Below are positions 1-11,339 of a DNA stretch of 64,000 nucleotides, piece by piece. The notes below the pieces were generated by a model. That model worked only from the letters and a program-made list of their open reading frames with translations. It was not told the origin of the DNA and searched no databases. Position 1 is the first letter of the stretch. The number at the start of each line of letters is the position of its first letter. The translations under genes were made by a program, and so were the position numbers. This DNA comes from Colius striatus (taxonomy: Eukaryota; Chordata; Aves; Coliiformes; Coliidae), in NCBI RefSeq assembly GCF_028858725.1, contig NC_084759.1:91446889-91510888 (forward strand), read 5' to 3'.

Positions 1-969
1 CTTATCATCAGTCCCTAAAAATCAAGTTATTCAGCTTTTTTACAAATCCCTTTTCTTTTTGTGCCACGGCTTAAATGTGTATTTTGTCATGTTTTGTCTT
101 CATCTATTAGGGAGTGTACTGACTCTTTTTCTCCATAGTGTTCTCTGTATTCAGAAGCGATCTGAAAGAAGTGGTGAATGGGGAGAGGTGATGGCAGCAT
201 CTGCTGATGATGCAAAATTATTCTTAGTATTAAAGATGAATGCTGACTGCAGAGTATCTGGATTAGAGGGATGTTTTGTCTGACCCCAGTAGGGCTTTTT
301 CTGCATTCTGCAGTTCTGAATAGCTATTGTGTTTCTCTTCAGCATTTCTTCCTTAGGTCAACTAAAGCTCGGCTGGTACCTTTGAGGCCTTTTTTTTTTA
401 CTACCAATTTATCATTAGCATTGCTTTCCCTTGAGCTGCCTCTGTTTTTTATCATCATGACTGGGAAATAAAATCAACAAAAAGCTTTGTTTATTGATTT
501 TTTGATTAAAAATGCAGCTGCATATCTGCAATCCAGAGGGCAACTTGTCTCTGTTCTTTGTTGAACTGAGATGTACAGATTTGGCTGAAAATAATGGAGC
601 AGGACACAGTTTGTAGGTCTATAAATAGAAATGGTAAAATAATATCTTCTTTCCAAACACAGGTTTGTTTTCTGTAGAATTCACTGCTTCCCAGTGGGTT
701 ATGTTCTTTGTAGAATACAAAAACAAACGTATAATCTTTTGTTGTTGTTTTCAAACTTTGCTGGTTTTCAGTGAGAAAGAAAAGATGACATGCTATAAAG
801 GTTATTTAAAGAAAAAAACCCCAATATAGTTAAATCGCTTGTATTAAATGTGTAAAATGTTAGATTGCATCATGTTTGCTTGGTGGCAGGATTTATTATG
901 GCAACGCTGTATTCTTTGGCTGTTCTGTGCACTGCTGCAGTTCAACAGCCGGTACCTCTTTGTCCACAG
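1..969 (+). other. PRDM15 intron sequence upstream of the first visible exon
   Basis: No exon could be supported here. The stretch is AT-rich, its open frames are short, and none shows a C2H2 zinc-finger pattern of the kind expected from the earlier PRDM15 exons. It ends in a pyrimidine-poor acceptor (TGTCCACAG). It is most likely the intron before the third-last coding exon; the zinc-finger and PR-domain exons lie beyond the left edge. Confidence 0.6.
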
Positions 970-1050
970 ATTCTTTCAGTGAGGATTGATGATTTAGAGC
1001 AGCTGCCAGAGACGACTACCATTGATGCCTCCTCAATTGGGATTGTTCAG
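970..1050 (+). CDS. PRDM15: PRDM15 third-last coding exon
   Basis: This 81-nt exon is preceded by CAG and followed by the donor GTAAAT. It reads in phase 0 at both ends and encodes 27 residues including [18 protein letters not shown] and GIVQ. The acidic stretch fits the part of PRDM15 that follows the zinc-finger array. PRDM15 is a PR/SET-family C2H2 zinc-finger transcription regulator of the nucleus, known for controlling signalling genes in pluripotent cells. The identification rests mainly on the next two exons, which join in frame, and on the RIPK4 gene lying downstream in the same orientation, as in human. The exact 5' border depends on accepting the weak acceptor at 967-969. Confidence 0.75.
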
Positions 1051-1389
1051 GTAAATTCATTGTTGCAGAATGCTGGTGGGAACTAGGTTCCAAGCCTACT
1101 GGAGGATGAGGTGGGAATGTACCATAGCTGAGCATAGGCTGATGGCCAGAGAATGTGTTTAATTTTTAGAGAGTCAGCTGCAGCTTCACTCGTATGAGCA
1201 GATGCTCACTGTTGATCTATCTGTGTTGGTATATAATTTTTATATTGGTAAAACAGAGGCAATGATAGAGTGAGGTTTCCTTCCATGAAGTCAGGTTTTT
1301 GCTAAAGTTTGTTCAGTGATAGGCTGTTACACAGAACTTCACTAAGCTCTCACTGTCTTGATATTTTGTTTGGAAATGTGTTGCTCTAG
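1051..1389 (+). other. PRDM15 intron
   Basis: A short intron of 339 bp bounded by GTAAAT and TTGCTCTAG. Nothing else was recognised in it. Confidence 0.75.
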
Positions 1390-1602
1390 CCGGAATTAGC
1401 CTTAGAGCAGGGAGAACTACCAGAAGGGAAACAGCATATGAAAGCTCCTAAACGCAGCCAGAAAAGAAAACAGAAGTCGGGTGAGGAGGAGGAAGCTCAA
1501 GTGCCTGAGGACCCTGCCTTCAGCGAATACACAGAGAAAGAAGGTGAATTCACTGGGAATGTCGGAGATGAGACTAATTCAGCTGTACAGAGCATCCAGC
1601 AG
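1390..1602 (+). CDS. PRDM15: PRDM15 second-last coding exon
   Basis: This 213-nt exon lies between TTGCTCTAG and the donor GTGAGC and is phase 0 at both ends (71 codons). It encodes a low-complexity, charged segment: a basic run near KRSQKRKQK that looks like a nuclear localisation signal, then an acidic run ([12 protein letters not shown]), then [15 protein letters not shown]. There is no folded domain. It joins in frame to both neighbouring exons. The open frame runs past the donor into the intron, but the splice site is strong. The family assignment is recalled from the PRDM15 C-terminal region and was not checked by alignment. Confidence 0.8.
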
Positions 1603-2094
1603 GTGAGCAGAGTGATGGGTAGCAGCTGTTGCTTAGAGGGACAACAATTCTTTTTGTTTACTATTTGGACAAAAGGAGTGATTGGACCATTTAGGACTAA
1701 CTTGATAGACTGTGGTAACACAAAATAGAGGCTTTAAACAGTCAAGGAGTTGGAACCAGTAAGCTCCTCATGTTTTGGGGTTTTTTTTGTTCATTTCCTT
1801 TGGTGTTGCCTTCTGCTTGTTTGCCAGATACCACTAGTGGGCTGAAGCTGGTACTAAAATTATGAAAACCAATTTGACTGCTTCTTTTGAAGGCTGCACA
1901 TGCCTCCCTCCCATTGCCATCTTACTCCTATACACAGAAGTTGTTAGGTTCCAAGCTTTCTACGTTCCTCTTCTCTTGCTGGCAGTAGCATCATGTGAGC
2001 CCACCAGCACTTGGGATCTGTCTGGGTGCACGATATTTGCTAGTCAGCTGCCAGATGTCAGTCAGGTTGAGGTTACCTTTCTGTTTTTCCTCAG
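1603..2094 (+). other. PRDM15 last intron
   Basis: A 492-bp intron with donor GTGAGC and a good polypyrimidine tract (CTTTCTGTTTTTCCTCAG) at the acceptor. No other feature seen. Confidence 0.75.
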
Positions 2095-2571
2095 GTGGTG
2101 GTGACCCTTGGCGACCCAAATGTCACAGCCCCTTCTAGTTCTGTCGGGCTGACAAACATCACTGTCACCCCCATTACGACAGCAGCTGGAACCCAGTTCA
2201 CAAACCTGCAGCCGGTAGCTGTGGGCCACCTGACTGCACCCGAGCGCCAGTTACAGCTGGACAACTCAATCCTCACCGTGACCTTCGACACCGTCAGCGG
2301 CTCTGCCATGCTGCACAACCGCCAAAATGACATTCAGATCCAGCCGCAGCCAGAGGCAGCCAATCCGCAGTCTGTGGCCCATTTTATAAACCTGACCACC
2401 TTGGTGAACTCCATTGCCCCTCTTGGGAACCAGATAACAGAACAGCATCCTCTGACGTGGAGGTCGGTGCCTCAGACTGATGTCTTGCAGCCCCCGGCAC
2501 AGCCAACGCAACAGCAGCCAGGACAGCAGCAGGTTCAAACAGAGCAACAGCAACAGATGTATAGCTACTAA
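2095..2571 (+). CDS. PRDM15: PRDM15 last coding exon, C-terminus of the protein
   Basis: Begins directly after TTTTTCCTCAG and runs 158 codons to TAA at 2569-2571, in phase with the exon before. It encodes a Ser/Thr/Val-rich segment with [19 protein letters not shown] and the unusual [19 protein letters not shown], then a Gln/Pro-rich tail ending QQQMYSY. I recognise these as the conserved PRDM15 C-terminus. The tail resembles a Gln-rich activation or interaction segment, which is inference. The overlapping antisense frame at 2266-2721 is a shadow of this exon. Codon use is GC-rich compared with the surrounding introns, as expected for real coding sequence. Confidence 0.88.
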   Translation: MVVTLGDPNVTAPSSSVGLTNITVTPITTAAGTQFTNLQPVAVGHLTAPERQLQLDNSILTVTFDTVSGSAMLHNRQNDIQIQPQPEAANPQSVAHFINLTTLVNSIAPLGNQITEQHPLTWRSVPQTDVLQPPAQPTQQQPGQQQVQTEQQQQMYSY

Positions 2572-3515
2572 TTTATACTGTACTGAGACAGTACTTAGAG
2601 ACGAAAATACACAGACATTTGGAAAATTTCTAATGGGATTGTTTGCTGGATACCAAACAGAGATGGGGAAATGTTTATACAATGAAATATAAGCTAAAAT
2701 TGGCGTAGTTCCCTGCAACACCGTAATCTTGAGATTTTCTTGTCTCTAGACCTTGCACTGTCTTTAAAAAAAAAAACAACCACAAACAAAAAACCAAACA
2801 GAAAAGAATCTCATCGTAAATCTAGCACCCCCTTGCACTGTGCATTTTGTGCAGTGAGATTAAGATTTGACAGGAGCATCATAATATACACCTTAACCAA
2901 AGCAGGGGTATCCTAAATATTAACAGCACTAGTCATTTACAAAACCTGTTCAGCCATACCATGTCACTTGTTTCCAGTCTGGGAATTACGTATGAAGACC
3001 TTGTTCACAGTGAGATGGAATGCATTTGTGGTCAGCTGGTAAAGACTGAAATGTAAAGACACAAATGGGCAAAACAATAACTGTCTTGTTTTTTATCTTC
3101 TTTAGGTCTCGTATCTAACAACATTGGTTAAATAGGTGGAGGTTGGGGCTTTGGGGTGGGGATGAATGTGATGTGGAAGAAAATACACCGATTTCGCAAA
3201 GCATTTCCATTTTAGTCAGGGGAAAAAGCTGTACCCATAACACAGTGTTAGTGCGACTCGAATGAGATAGCTGGTCTAATGCTAAAGCAACTTTTATGGT
3301 CTTCTAGTCAAGTTTGAATCAAAGCAGTTACAAACCCAAAAAAAACGAATATGATATGGTTTTCTGTAATTTTTTTCGAAACTGCTCTTTCAATCATGCT
3401 TTTAGCTACTAGGTCTGAAGAGCAATCAGTCCCCTTTGATCAAGTTCAGGATGTGATTTTTTTCCAATTGGTTGTCTGTCATCATGTAATAAACAGTTGA
3501 GAAAGCATTCTTTTT

Positions 3516-3551
3516 TATATATATATGCATACATATATATATATATATATA
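3516..3551. repeat. TA dinucleotide tract
   Basis: Alternating TA with a central GCATACA interruption, inside the presumed PRDM15 3' UTR. It is self-complementary and could form a hairpin in RNA. Confidence 0.85.
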
Positions 3552-3976
3552 GCCTTTGTACTTTACTGTGTGTTCCTGGTGAGTACTTGTGTTACAAACA
3601 CTGTTGTCAATATGACTGATTTTTTCATCCCCATATTGGCCCTTCTCACAGAAATGACTTACAGATTCTGTTCCATCTGTTTCCAAAACTATAATCCTAC
3701 ATGGATAGCCACACACGCAAGATTGTATGAAATGCAGGAGAAAGTTATAAGAATGCCTGTAGCCCATTGTGCCACATGGAGGCACTGTGCCCTAGTGTAT
3801 AATGGGCCGAGGGCTGCGTGACTGTTGGGGACACTAACTGTGGGTTGGGTCAAACACATCATTGCTGGATACGGTCTTTCATTCCATTCTCCATACATTG
3901 ATGTGCAGTCTGGACTTTTGCATGTCGAGAAGACAGTGTCTTTCCCACAGAGAAAAAGCAACTTATATCAAAAAGG

Positions 3977-3982
3977 AATAAA
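3977..3982 (+). terminator. AATAAA polyadenylation signal, probable PRDM15 end
   Basis: Canonical hexamer about 1.4 kb after the PRDM15 stop. An earlier AATAAA at 3488-3493 could give a shorter transcript. Confidence 0.5.
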
Positions 3983-3993
3983 CTTTTTAAAAA

Positions 3994-5524
3994 ATACTTA
4001 TATTAAAAAAGAGGTTGCTGCCTGAAATCCTGAAAGACCAGTCTATCCTTGCAGCTGGGGCTGAGGAACAAGGTCCTTTGGGGCAGCAGACTGAACCACA
4101 GAACTGTGCTACAGGTCTTTGCTGAGTATAAGGCAGCTTGCTGTGTTTAAGAGTGAAGATAGATTGATGGTTGTAAAAGTCCTATCTGTGCCTATCTTAT
4201 TTATGAAAATGTTCTATGTATTAGCAAAAATATGAGTAGGAATGACTTCAGCTTTGAAAGTCTGTACTAACATGGACTACTTTACCCCTAAAGGATGCCT
4301 TATAATCTTTACAACACGTTCTTCCAAAGTATAAATATCTGGATACTGAAGTTAACCTCCGAATGGTTTTCTTGGTGCCATAGAAATGTCCAGAGGCTTG
4401 TCATGCTGGGCTCTGTGTAAAGCTTACTTGTAACAGGACTGGTATAGGAAAGGGGTTTCTGGTGACCAGTGTTGTGTGTCAGAGGAGCAGAACTACTTTT
4501 CTGTAAATGTCAACAAGCCTACAACGTATCTACCTGAGAGGGGCTTATATTTGATGGGAGAAGCATGCCTATCAGTGGGGGAAAGAGAGTTGTTTTTTTT
4601 CATTCCTTAGCCCCTTCTGTTTTCCTCGGATCCCTTTGACACAGTAGCATGAGATCCTGTAGTTTTATTAGTCTCCGGCATCCTGAGAAGTTCAGTTTTA
4701 TGCCTGTCTATCACCTGGATCATTTCATCTCTGTCACGAGACGGTTAAGTTTCTCCTCAGCTGTTCTGTCCACAAATGCTTTTCCTTCACATCAAACCCA
4801 CTGATCAAGAGGAAGCTGGGTTTTAATTATGGAAGATGTTGTTTATGTACTTAAATATTATTTCTTTGCACTCTGTGTTTAGTATCTAATTGGTAAAGGC
4901 ATGTTCTCTTTTGGCAGGGTACTTCAGGGAGAAAAAAAAACGGGGGAAGGAAAGCAATGTAAGAGGTCCTAGGTGAAGTTGTTAGGGTAAATAAAAGATG
5001 TCTAATGCCTGAAAACATACATATCTATATGTACACACACAGATGGAGGGTTACAGTGCTGCATATAGAGTTTCTACATGATCAGGGCTTTGTTTAGACA
5101 TACGTAAATGGTGATTAAGCTGTTAGATGGGGAAGAGGAGGTTTTGGCCTTAGCTGTAGAGTGAATACATCTGCTCTATGTTACTACTACTGATAGTAGC
5201 GTGTTTGATGCTTTGAATCAACTGGAGTAATTTTAACATGTAATTGCCCATTTGACAAGAATTTTACATGGAGATAATCATCCATTGTAGAGACCTCTCA
5301 GGTTTCACAAAGCCTCTTTATCCTAATGTCAGCCTGTGGTATTCTGTACTCTTGCGCTGTCCAGCGTCCCTCCCACGCTAACTGGCCTGCATAAGCCCCA
5401 GCATCTTACCTCTCTGGTAATGATTGGTTCCAGATGATTTTAAAAAGGAATGGTCACACAAAAAATGCTTGCATGGTGGTGGTCACATGGAAAATAATAT
5501 CTCTTATCTGTTTCTTGATATCCC
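3994..5524. other. Intergenic sequence, nothing recognised
   Basis: AT-rich unique-looking sequence between the PRDM15 3' UTR and the first CR1 cluster. No exon, promoter or repeat could be supported, apart from an isolated AATAAA at 4990-4995 that could mark a longer PRDM15 3' UTR. Confidence 0.6.
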
Positions 5525-5760
5525 CAGAATCGCAGAATTGTACAACAACCCATGGGTGAGACCTTGAAAGTTCACTGGTCCAACCTTCCAACCCCTACCA
5601 TTCTGTGATTCTGTGTAAAGGAGCCAAGATGGAATTATCTAGTACCCTATCCAGTTGCATCCTTAAAGCCTCCTCTCACAGGGACTCTTACCATGTCTGT
5701 GGGAAGGCTGTTCCAGTGGATGATTGTTCCTGCTATAAAAATTACCTTAAGTAATGCTCT
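5525..5760 (-). mobile_element. CR1 fragments, composite
   Basis: The first part (5525-5580) looks like a reversed CR1 3' end (AGAATCGCAGAATTGT, then GGTCCAACC). It is followed by a forward 3' tail CCAACCCCTACCATTCTGTG ending at about 5612. Beyond it, 5613-5760 resembles reversed internal CR1 sequence (CTGTGGGAAGGCTGTTCCAG). The mixed orientations suggest nested insertion or rearrangement. Confidence 0.7.
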
Positions 5761-6047
5761 GTTTCAGGAGGGAAATGTTTAAAGTTGGATCTGGTGACCT
5801 GACAAGGGGTAATGGAAAGAAGATGGAACACAAAAAGTTCCATCTAAACAGGAGGAAAAACTATTTTTGCTGTGAGGGTGAGGGAGCCCTGGCACAGGCT
5901 GCCCAGGGAGGGTGTGGAATCTCTTTCTCTGGAGGTTTTCAAACCCACCTGGACACATTCCTATGCGACCCGATCTAGGTGGACCTGCTTGAGTACTAGA
6001 TGATCTCTAGAGGTCCCTTCCAACCCCTACCATTCTATGATTCTATG
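5761..6047 (+). mobile_element. CR1 retrotransposon 3' fragment
   Basis: Forward CR1 with the usual string of landmarks: GGAACACAAAAAGTTCCATC, CCTGGCACAGGCTGCCCAGG, the hydrophobic end of ORF2 and the tail CATTCTATGATTCTATG. The 5' part is truncated, as is normal for CR1. The ORF2 remnant is broken and codes for nothing functional. Confidence 0.92.
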
Positions 6048-8049
6048 AACTACTGGAAGAGTTCTGACTAGGCCAAGCAATAGATAGAAGGTTCTCTGAC
6101 AGCAAATCTTCCCAGAGCACTCCTTTAGAAACCATCTTGCTGTTCTCTGCAACCATTGCCATGGTACCACATCATCTCTCAGTGTGATTTTATTATTACT
6201 GCTCTTCTTAACATCCCTGTGAGAACGCAACTGTATCTTGGGTCTGCTGCAGCATGAAACATTTCAAAACAAATTATTTTGGGTGTGTTTCAAAGAAATT
6301 ACTTTGTTTGGAGAAGTTTGAAATGGATGCCTTTGCAGACAGAGCTTACCTTGGAGAACTATTGACCACCCGCTGCCCTCCCAGATGAGCCATTTTCAGA
6401 TGAATACCAAAGTTCTACTGAAGCTATTTCAAACTACACAAGAAAAAAACCCACAAAACTTACGTAAGGGATGTGCAATCTGAATTTCCTTTGCCAATTT
6501 GTTACTAGCCTTTCCAGCTTTGGGATGTGAAGGTTATTGTTCTCAGCCGTGCATCGGAGGTTTTGCGTAACAACTGTTCAGTAACAAAGTGGAATGACTT
6601 GGAGCCAAAGGAGCGATGTTGTGTACCGTTCTGTGTATTGTCATTGTTTATTGCTAAGACTATTATTTAACTGAATACTGTCTGTGGGCACATGGGCTCT
6701 GAAGTAAAGGAGCATCAAGGTACAGAAGCTTTTCTTTACCAGTGTTATTCTTTTCTGGTCCTTAATTCATGCATCAAACTTTTGGGGTTTTTTCTTCAAA
6801 ACACATGGGCTTGCTTCAAAAGCAATGAGCCTAATCATTGTCTCATGGAATTTTGTGCATTCCACAATACACAGAAACACAGGGTAGTGTTCTAAAATAC
6901 TTATTCTATAGCTTGTTACTGGTTAACAGCAGAAAGCAGGGGAGACTGAATCCTTCTGGGCTGTGGCCTGTGGTGAGTTCTCAGGAAAAGCTACTGTATG
7001 AAGTGCTATTACACTCTCCAAAATTGAACTTTCTTTTTTTTTTTGGAGATGTATCAGTATAAGAAGTGAATAATTTTGCAGAAACTTGTCAGTCAGTCTC
7101 CTACGTCACCAGCTGCTTCTCTCTGTCTTGTTATTGTTGCAGAAATTGTTTGACAGGTTACAGCTGAATCTATTTCTAGCTATCAGTTTGTCAGAGTGAT
7201 TTACTAAGTGTTCTGCACACATAGAGGTGCCTCAGTTTCTTGTCTTGAAAGCTAGGAATGGAAAAAGTACCGTGCACCCTAATGACAATCATTTTAAACC
7301 TGTAGGTACTAGATGAAAATGGATAGGGTAAATAACTGTATTAGTATTGCCTTCTGATTTCTTGTTTGGTAATGAGATATACTTGGTGCTATTTAAAGCA
7401 ATATTCCTCCTAATTACTTTTGGCCTTACATTTTTTTATTGATATAGGCATACCTGTGGGAAAATCTTTAACCCTTTGTATTTTTGGTGTGCCTTTCCAT
7501 GGCGGCTGTCTGTTGGCCTCATCTGGTGTAAAGGGAGAAGGAAACATAGAGGAGGAGGATACCGCTGATCCACACTATGATGCACAGCAAAGCTCTGCTT
7601 GTATTTTAGGAGACAGACTGTGCAGCCAAGTGACTTGCATCTGTGAGACTGGTGACCAAGGTTTGTTTCTCACATAAGGGCTTTTGCCCTATAGCAAAGC
7701 CAAAGCGGCACATTGGCAACTGGAGAAAGAAAAAAGAGTTTCAGTTGTGTTTGTCATCAACTCGTCTTAGTGATTTTCTCCACTACTGAGATACTACAAT
7801 GACGTTTGCACTGTATATGGTAAGAAGATGCTAAATTTTCTTGACTGAAAATGTTGGAACGGTGTAAAAACCCATAGGTACTTCACCACAGAATGTAAAC
7901 ATGGTTTGAAAATATGTTTCTTGCCCTAAAATGATTTGAGAAAGCTGTTCTGGACTTCTTTTTCCTCCTGGGTGCTGAGTGCTGTTCTGCATGTGCACTG
8001 CTGCCATGTCAGCGACTGGGATTCAGCATCACGATCCCCTGCACAGTGC
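6048..8049. other. Intergenic sequence, nothing recognised
   Basis: Unique-looking, AT-rich sequence with only short chance frames. No splice-bounded exon or repeat could be supported. Confidence 0.6.
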
Positions 8050-8462
8050 AGCTAGTAGAGCACAAGTCTGATGAGGAGTGGTGGAGGAAAAATGGGGGGT
8101 TGTTTTGCCTGGAGAAGAGGAGACTGAAAGGAGACAGGATCACTCTCTACAGCTACCTGAAAGGAGGTTGTAGTGAGATGAGGGTTGATCTCTTCTCCCA
8201 CGTAACAAGCAATAGAAAAGAGGATATGATCTCAAGTTGCGTCAGGGGAGCAAAAATTTCTTCACCAAAAGGGTTGTCAAGAACTGGCACAGGCTGCCCA
8301 GGGAGGTGATGGAGTCACCACCTCTGGAGGTATTTAAAAGCCATGTAGATGTGGCACTGAGGGAGATGTTTAGTGCTGGATCCGGCAGTGCTGGGGTAAT
8401 GGTTGGACTCAATGACCTTAAAGGTCTTTTTCCAACCAAAATGATTCTGTGGTTCTGTAAGG
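8050..8462 (+). mobile_element. CR1 retrotransposon 3' fragment
   Basis: Forward CR1 of a different subfamily from the other copies. It has TGGAGAAGAGGAGACTGAAA, GGCACAGGCTGCCCAGGGAG and the tail CCAACCAAAATGATTCTGTG. The ORF2 C-terminal frame is broken. Confidence 0.92.
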
Positions 8463-8727
8463 GGATAAAATTAGGCTCACTTAAGAGATGAGCCCAGGGG
8501 TGACATGCCAATATTTGAGAGAGTGCTAGCAAGCCTAACAACGTTAGCAAGGCAAACAATGGCTGATGCCTTTGATCACTTGTCTGCAGAATCCAAGCTT
8601 ACTGTTGCTAAACTTAATTTCCCAACAGCTGAGCTGGAAGGGACAGAAAAGGTATGCTTTGAGTGGGGCAGGGAGGGTGAGGCTTGTCCAGGAGGTGTCA
8701 GTCTCGCCCCTAGGATCACGTTTTAAT

Positions 8728-8828
8728 CACGTGTGACCTGATAGAGGTGAACCTGCTTTAGCAGGGGCTTGGACTGGATGATTTCTAAAGGTCCCTTCCA
8801 ACCCCGACCATTCTGTGATTCTGTGATA
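8728..8828 (+). mobile_element. Short CR1 3' end
   Basis: About 100 bp matching only the terminal part of CR1: GTGTGACCTGATAGAGGTGA, then GGTCCCTTCCAACCCCGACC and ATTCTGTGATTCTGTG. Confidence 0.9.
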
Positions 8829-9989
8829 TTGTTTCTGCGTTATCCATGAGCTGTTTTGACTGGTTACAGTGCCTGGTTAATTGCTAAGGCTTCTGAAAAG
8901 CTGGGTATTAGGTGCAATGGTTGTTTGAGTAGCTCGTGTCAAAAGCAATTAAAAATACTAAGTCTGGAGATTTATTTCATCTAAAGCAAAGGTTTTAGGT
9001 TCTAAATTCGTTTTGCTGCCAGTTGAGTGCTCACCTGTATTTTTCTGTTTACATATAGGTTTTGATTCTAAGAAGTTTTTAAGGTACCCTTAAGTGTAAC
9101 AAAATTGAGAGGGCTATCAAACAAAAGAAGTGTAGTAATGGCAGAACAAGGAGCTAAAATTAGGAGAAACTAATGATGCTAATTTCTAGAGGATTTCTGC
9201 CCTTCTCCTACCTACGTGAGCCTGAGATTCTTGCCATGACGCCAGCTTAAGGAAGAAGACTGGCACATGCTCTGTCTCGTTTGCCAGGACTACCGGCATA
9301 GGGATTGATGCACTGGGTGTTGCTGATGAGAGCAGATGCCAGTCGGGTGCCGCCAGCCTTCCCTTCAAGCCACGTGCCCATTTCAATGTCCTTTCCCAAG
9401 TCAGCTGCCTGTTTCCACAGAGCTCACAGGAACAGGATTGTCTCTGAGACTTGTACGTCTCAAGTTTAGTGAACATCAAGAAACTGATTCAAAATTGCGG
9501 GAAAAGAGGGACCTGAAACATGTAGCAGAGCAGATACTTGGTCTGCTGTGCTGAACTCTGTGGCAAGTTGTGGTGGAGACAGTGCTAAATCACTAACTAA
9601 ATATTAGTGATTACTGCATCCAGACACCTTTTCTCTAGCAGAACCTACATTCTGTTACTTGTGCAGTGGAAAGTGTTAGTGTGTGTTCAGTTTACCATAA
9701 CCTAAATTCAAAGGCTGAACTCACACCCTTGATGCATTACACGCCACAACATGCAGAAACCAAAGGGTAAGATGCTCAAATGATAAGAAGGTGAAGCAGG
9801 TCTGCATTTCATCACTTTTGGGGAGAAAGCAAGGCTGTGGGCAGTGTTTTCTCAAGACTGACTGTCCTTTCCCACGCACGGAACAGACCTGCTCTGTTGA
9901 ATACATATTTGCGTCCAAGATGGACACGGGACTGCCACCAGAATAAAGGGGCATTTTACAGTCAAAACCAACAAAACAAAACAAAAGAA
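8829..9989. other. Intergenic sequence, nothing recognised
   Basis: No exon or repeat could be supported. Short frames on both strands at 9186-9554 lack family features and splice context. Confidence 0.55.
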
Positions 9990-10193
9990 TCAAATCTGCA
10001 CTGTGAGGGTGTTGGGGCACTGGAACAGGCTGCCCAGAGGGGTTGTGGAGTCTCCTCCTCTGGAGACATTTAAAACCCACCCGTGCAAGTTCCTGTGTGA
10101 CCTATTATAGGAGGTCCTGCTCTAGCAGGGGGATTGGATTACATGACCCTTTGAGGACCCGTCCAACCCTTAAGATTCTGTGATTCTGTGCTC
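9990..10193 (+). mobile_element. CR1 retrotransposon 3' fragment
   Basis: Forward copy with GGCACTGGAACAGGCTGCCC, the ORF2 end, AGCAGGGGGATTGGATTACA and the tail AAGATTCTGTGATTCTGTG. Confidence 0.92.
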
Positions 10194-11339
10194 ATTAAAG
10201 GGAAGGGTGAGGAAGCTCTAACCCTAGTTCCTTGCTGCACCAAAGAGAGTGAGATAAAAAAGAACGCCTCTCAGTCTGTTACACTGGCTACGTTTGTGGG
10301 CACGTGAAAAATAAATCACCTGCATATTTGAGCTCCTCTTCCTTTCTCTCCACACCCAGGCGTGTGTGAAGAGCCCAGTCTGAGCTTTCAATGGAATCAA
10401 TAGCTTTGTCTGACTGACACACAGATGGCACATGTGCCCAAGGGCCCCAGATATCATCTAGAACTTGGGATTGGTTTCCAAAGTAAAAGCAGGTACACGG
10501 TTTGCGGGTATTTGGGCAGGAGCAGGTTCTTTTGGGGGCTCTGTGTGTGTCTTTAAAGAACAGTTGCTTTATTGTCCTCCTGTGAAGTCCATGCTGACGC
10601 AAGCAGAAGATTTTTGCTGAAGAGACAGTGGAATCAGTGATAAAGCAACGTTGTTAAAGATGCAACACAGAAGGGCTTAAATTGCATAATCAGAGAAAAA
10701 AATGAGAAACTTTGTCCTGAAGGCAAATGCACCTACTTCTCATTCACTCTCCTCCCTTTTCCACTGCTTTTTTTCCCATGAAATACATGCAAATCCCAAC
10801 ATGCACTAAGTTTTCCTCCAGGCATGATATACTTGTGTGGTTATTTAAGTAAGAAGTGGGTTGAATAGAGATATGAGGTGTTCCTGGCAGAAAGGTCTTG
10901 GAAAAGACCTGCTGTTGTCTGTTGTTTTAAAGTAATCTAGTCACCCCTGACAGCATTTCCAGTCAGTAAAAGGATAGCTGTCATTCTAATTATATAGCAT
11001 ACACATTTCCTGCTTAATTTACTTGGTCTTCTCACATCATAGCCAGTATTTCTGAGTCTACCTACTTGAAAAAATGTCTAGAAATGAAGTGAAAGCATTT
11101 TATCAAAATGAAGAGTGGTTTAAGAAGTAATTCAAGTAGAGCAAGAACTTGCTGTAATCAATTAATGCTTGCAAGGAATCACAAATTCTCATCCCACAGG
11201 ACACTTATCAGAGTCTGGAAGCATTAACTGAATGTGTGTGGTCTTCTACACTTGGCTACAAAGACTTCTAACTCTCAATGGCGTGCATTGCCAGCTAATA
11301 CTTTCTTAACTTTAAAGGTGCCTGTGCTTGGTCTGAAGG
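10194..11339. other. Intergenic sequence, nothing recognised
   Basis: AT-rich, no supported exon, promoter or repeat. Confidence 0.55.

Larger units (their letters stand above)
2572..3993 (+). other. PRDM15: PRDM15 3' UTR (probable extent)
   Basis: AT-rich sequence follows the stop codon with no further open frame of note. Two canonical AATAAA signals occur, at 3488-3493 and 3977-3982. The second precedes A-rich sequence and is taken as the probable main end, giving a 3' UTR of about 1.4 kb. A (TA)n tract at about 3516-3551 lies inside it. The end point is inferred; another AATAAA occurs at 4990-4995. Confidence 0.55.
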
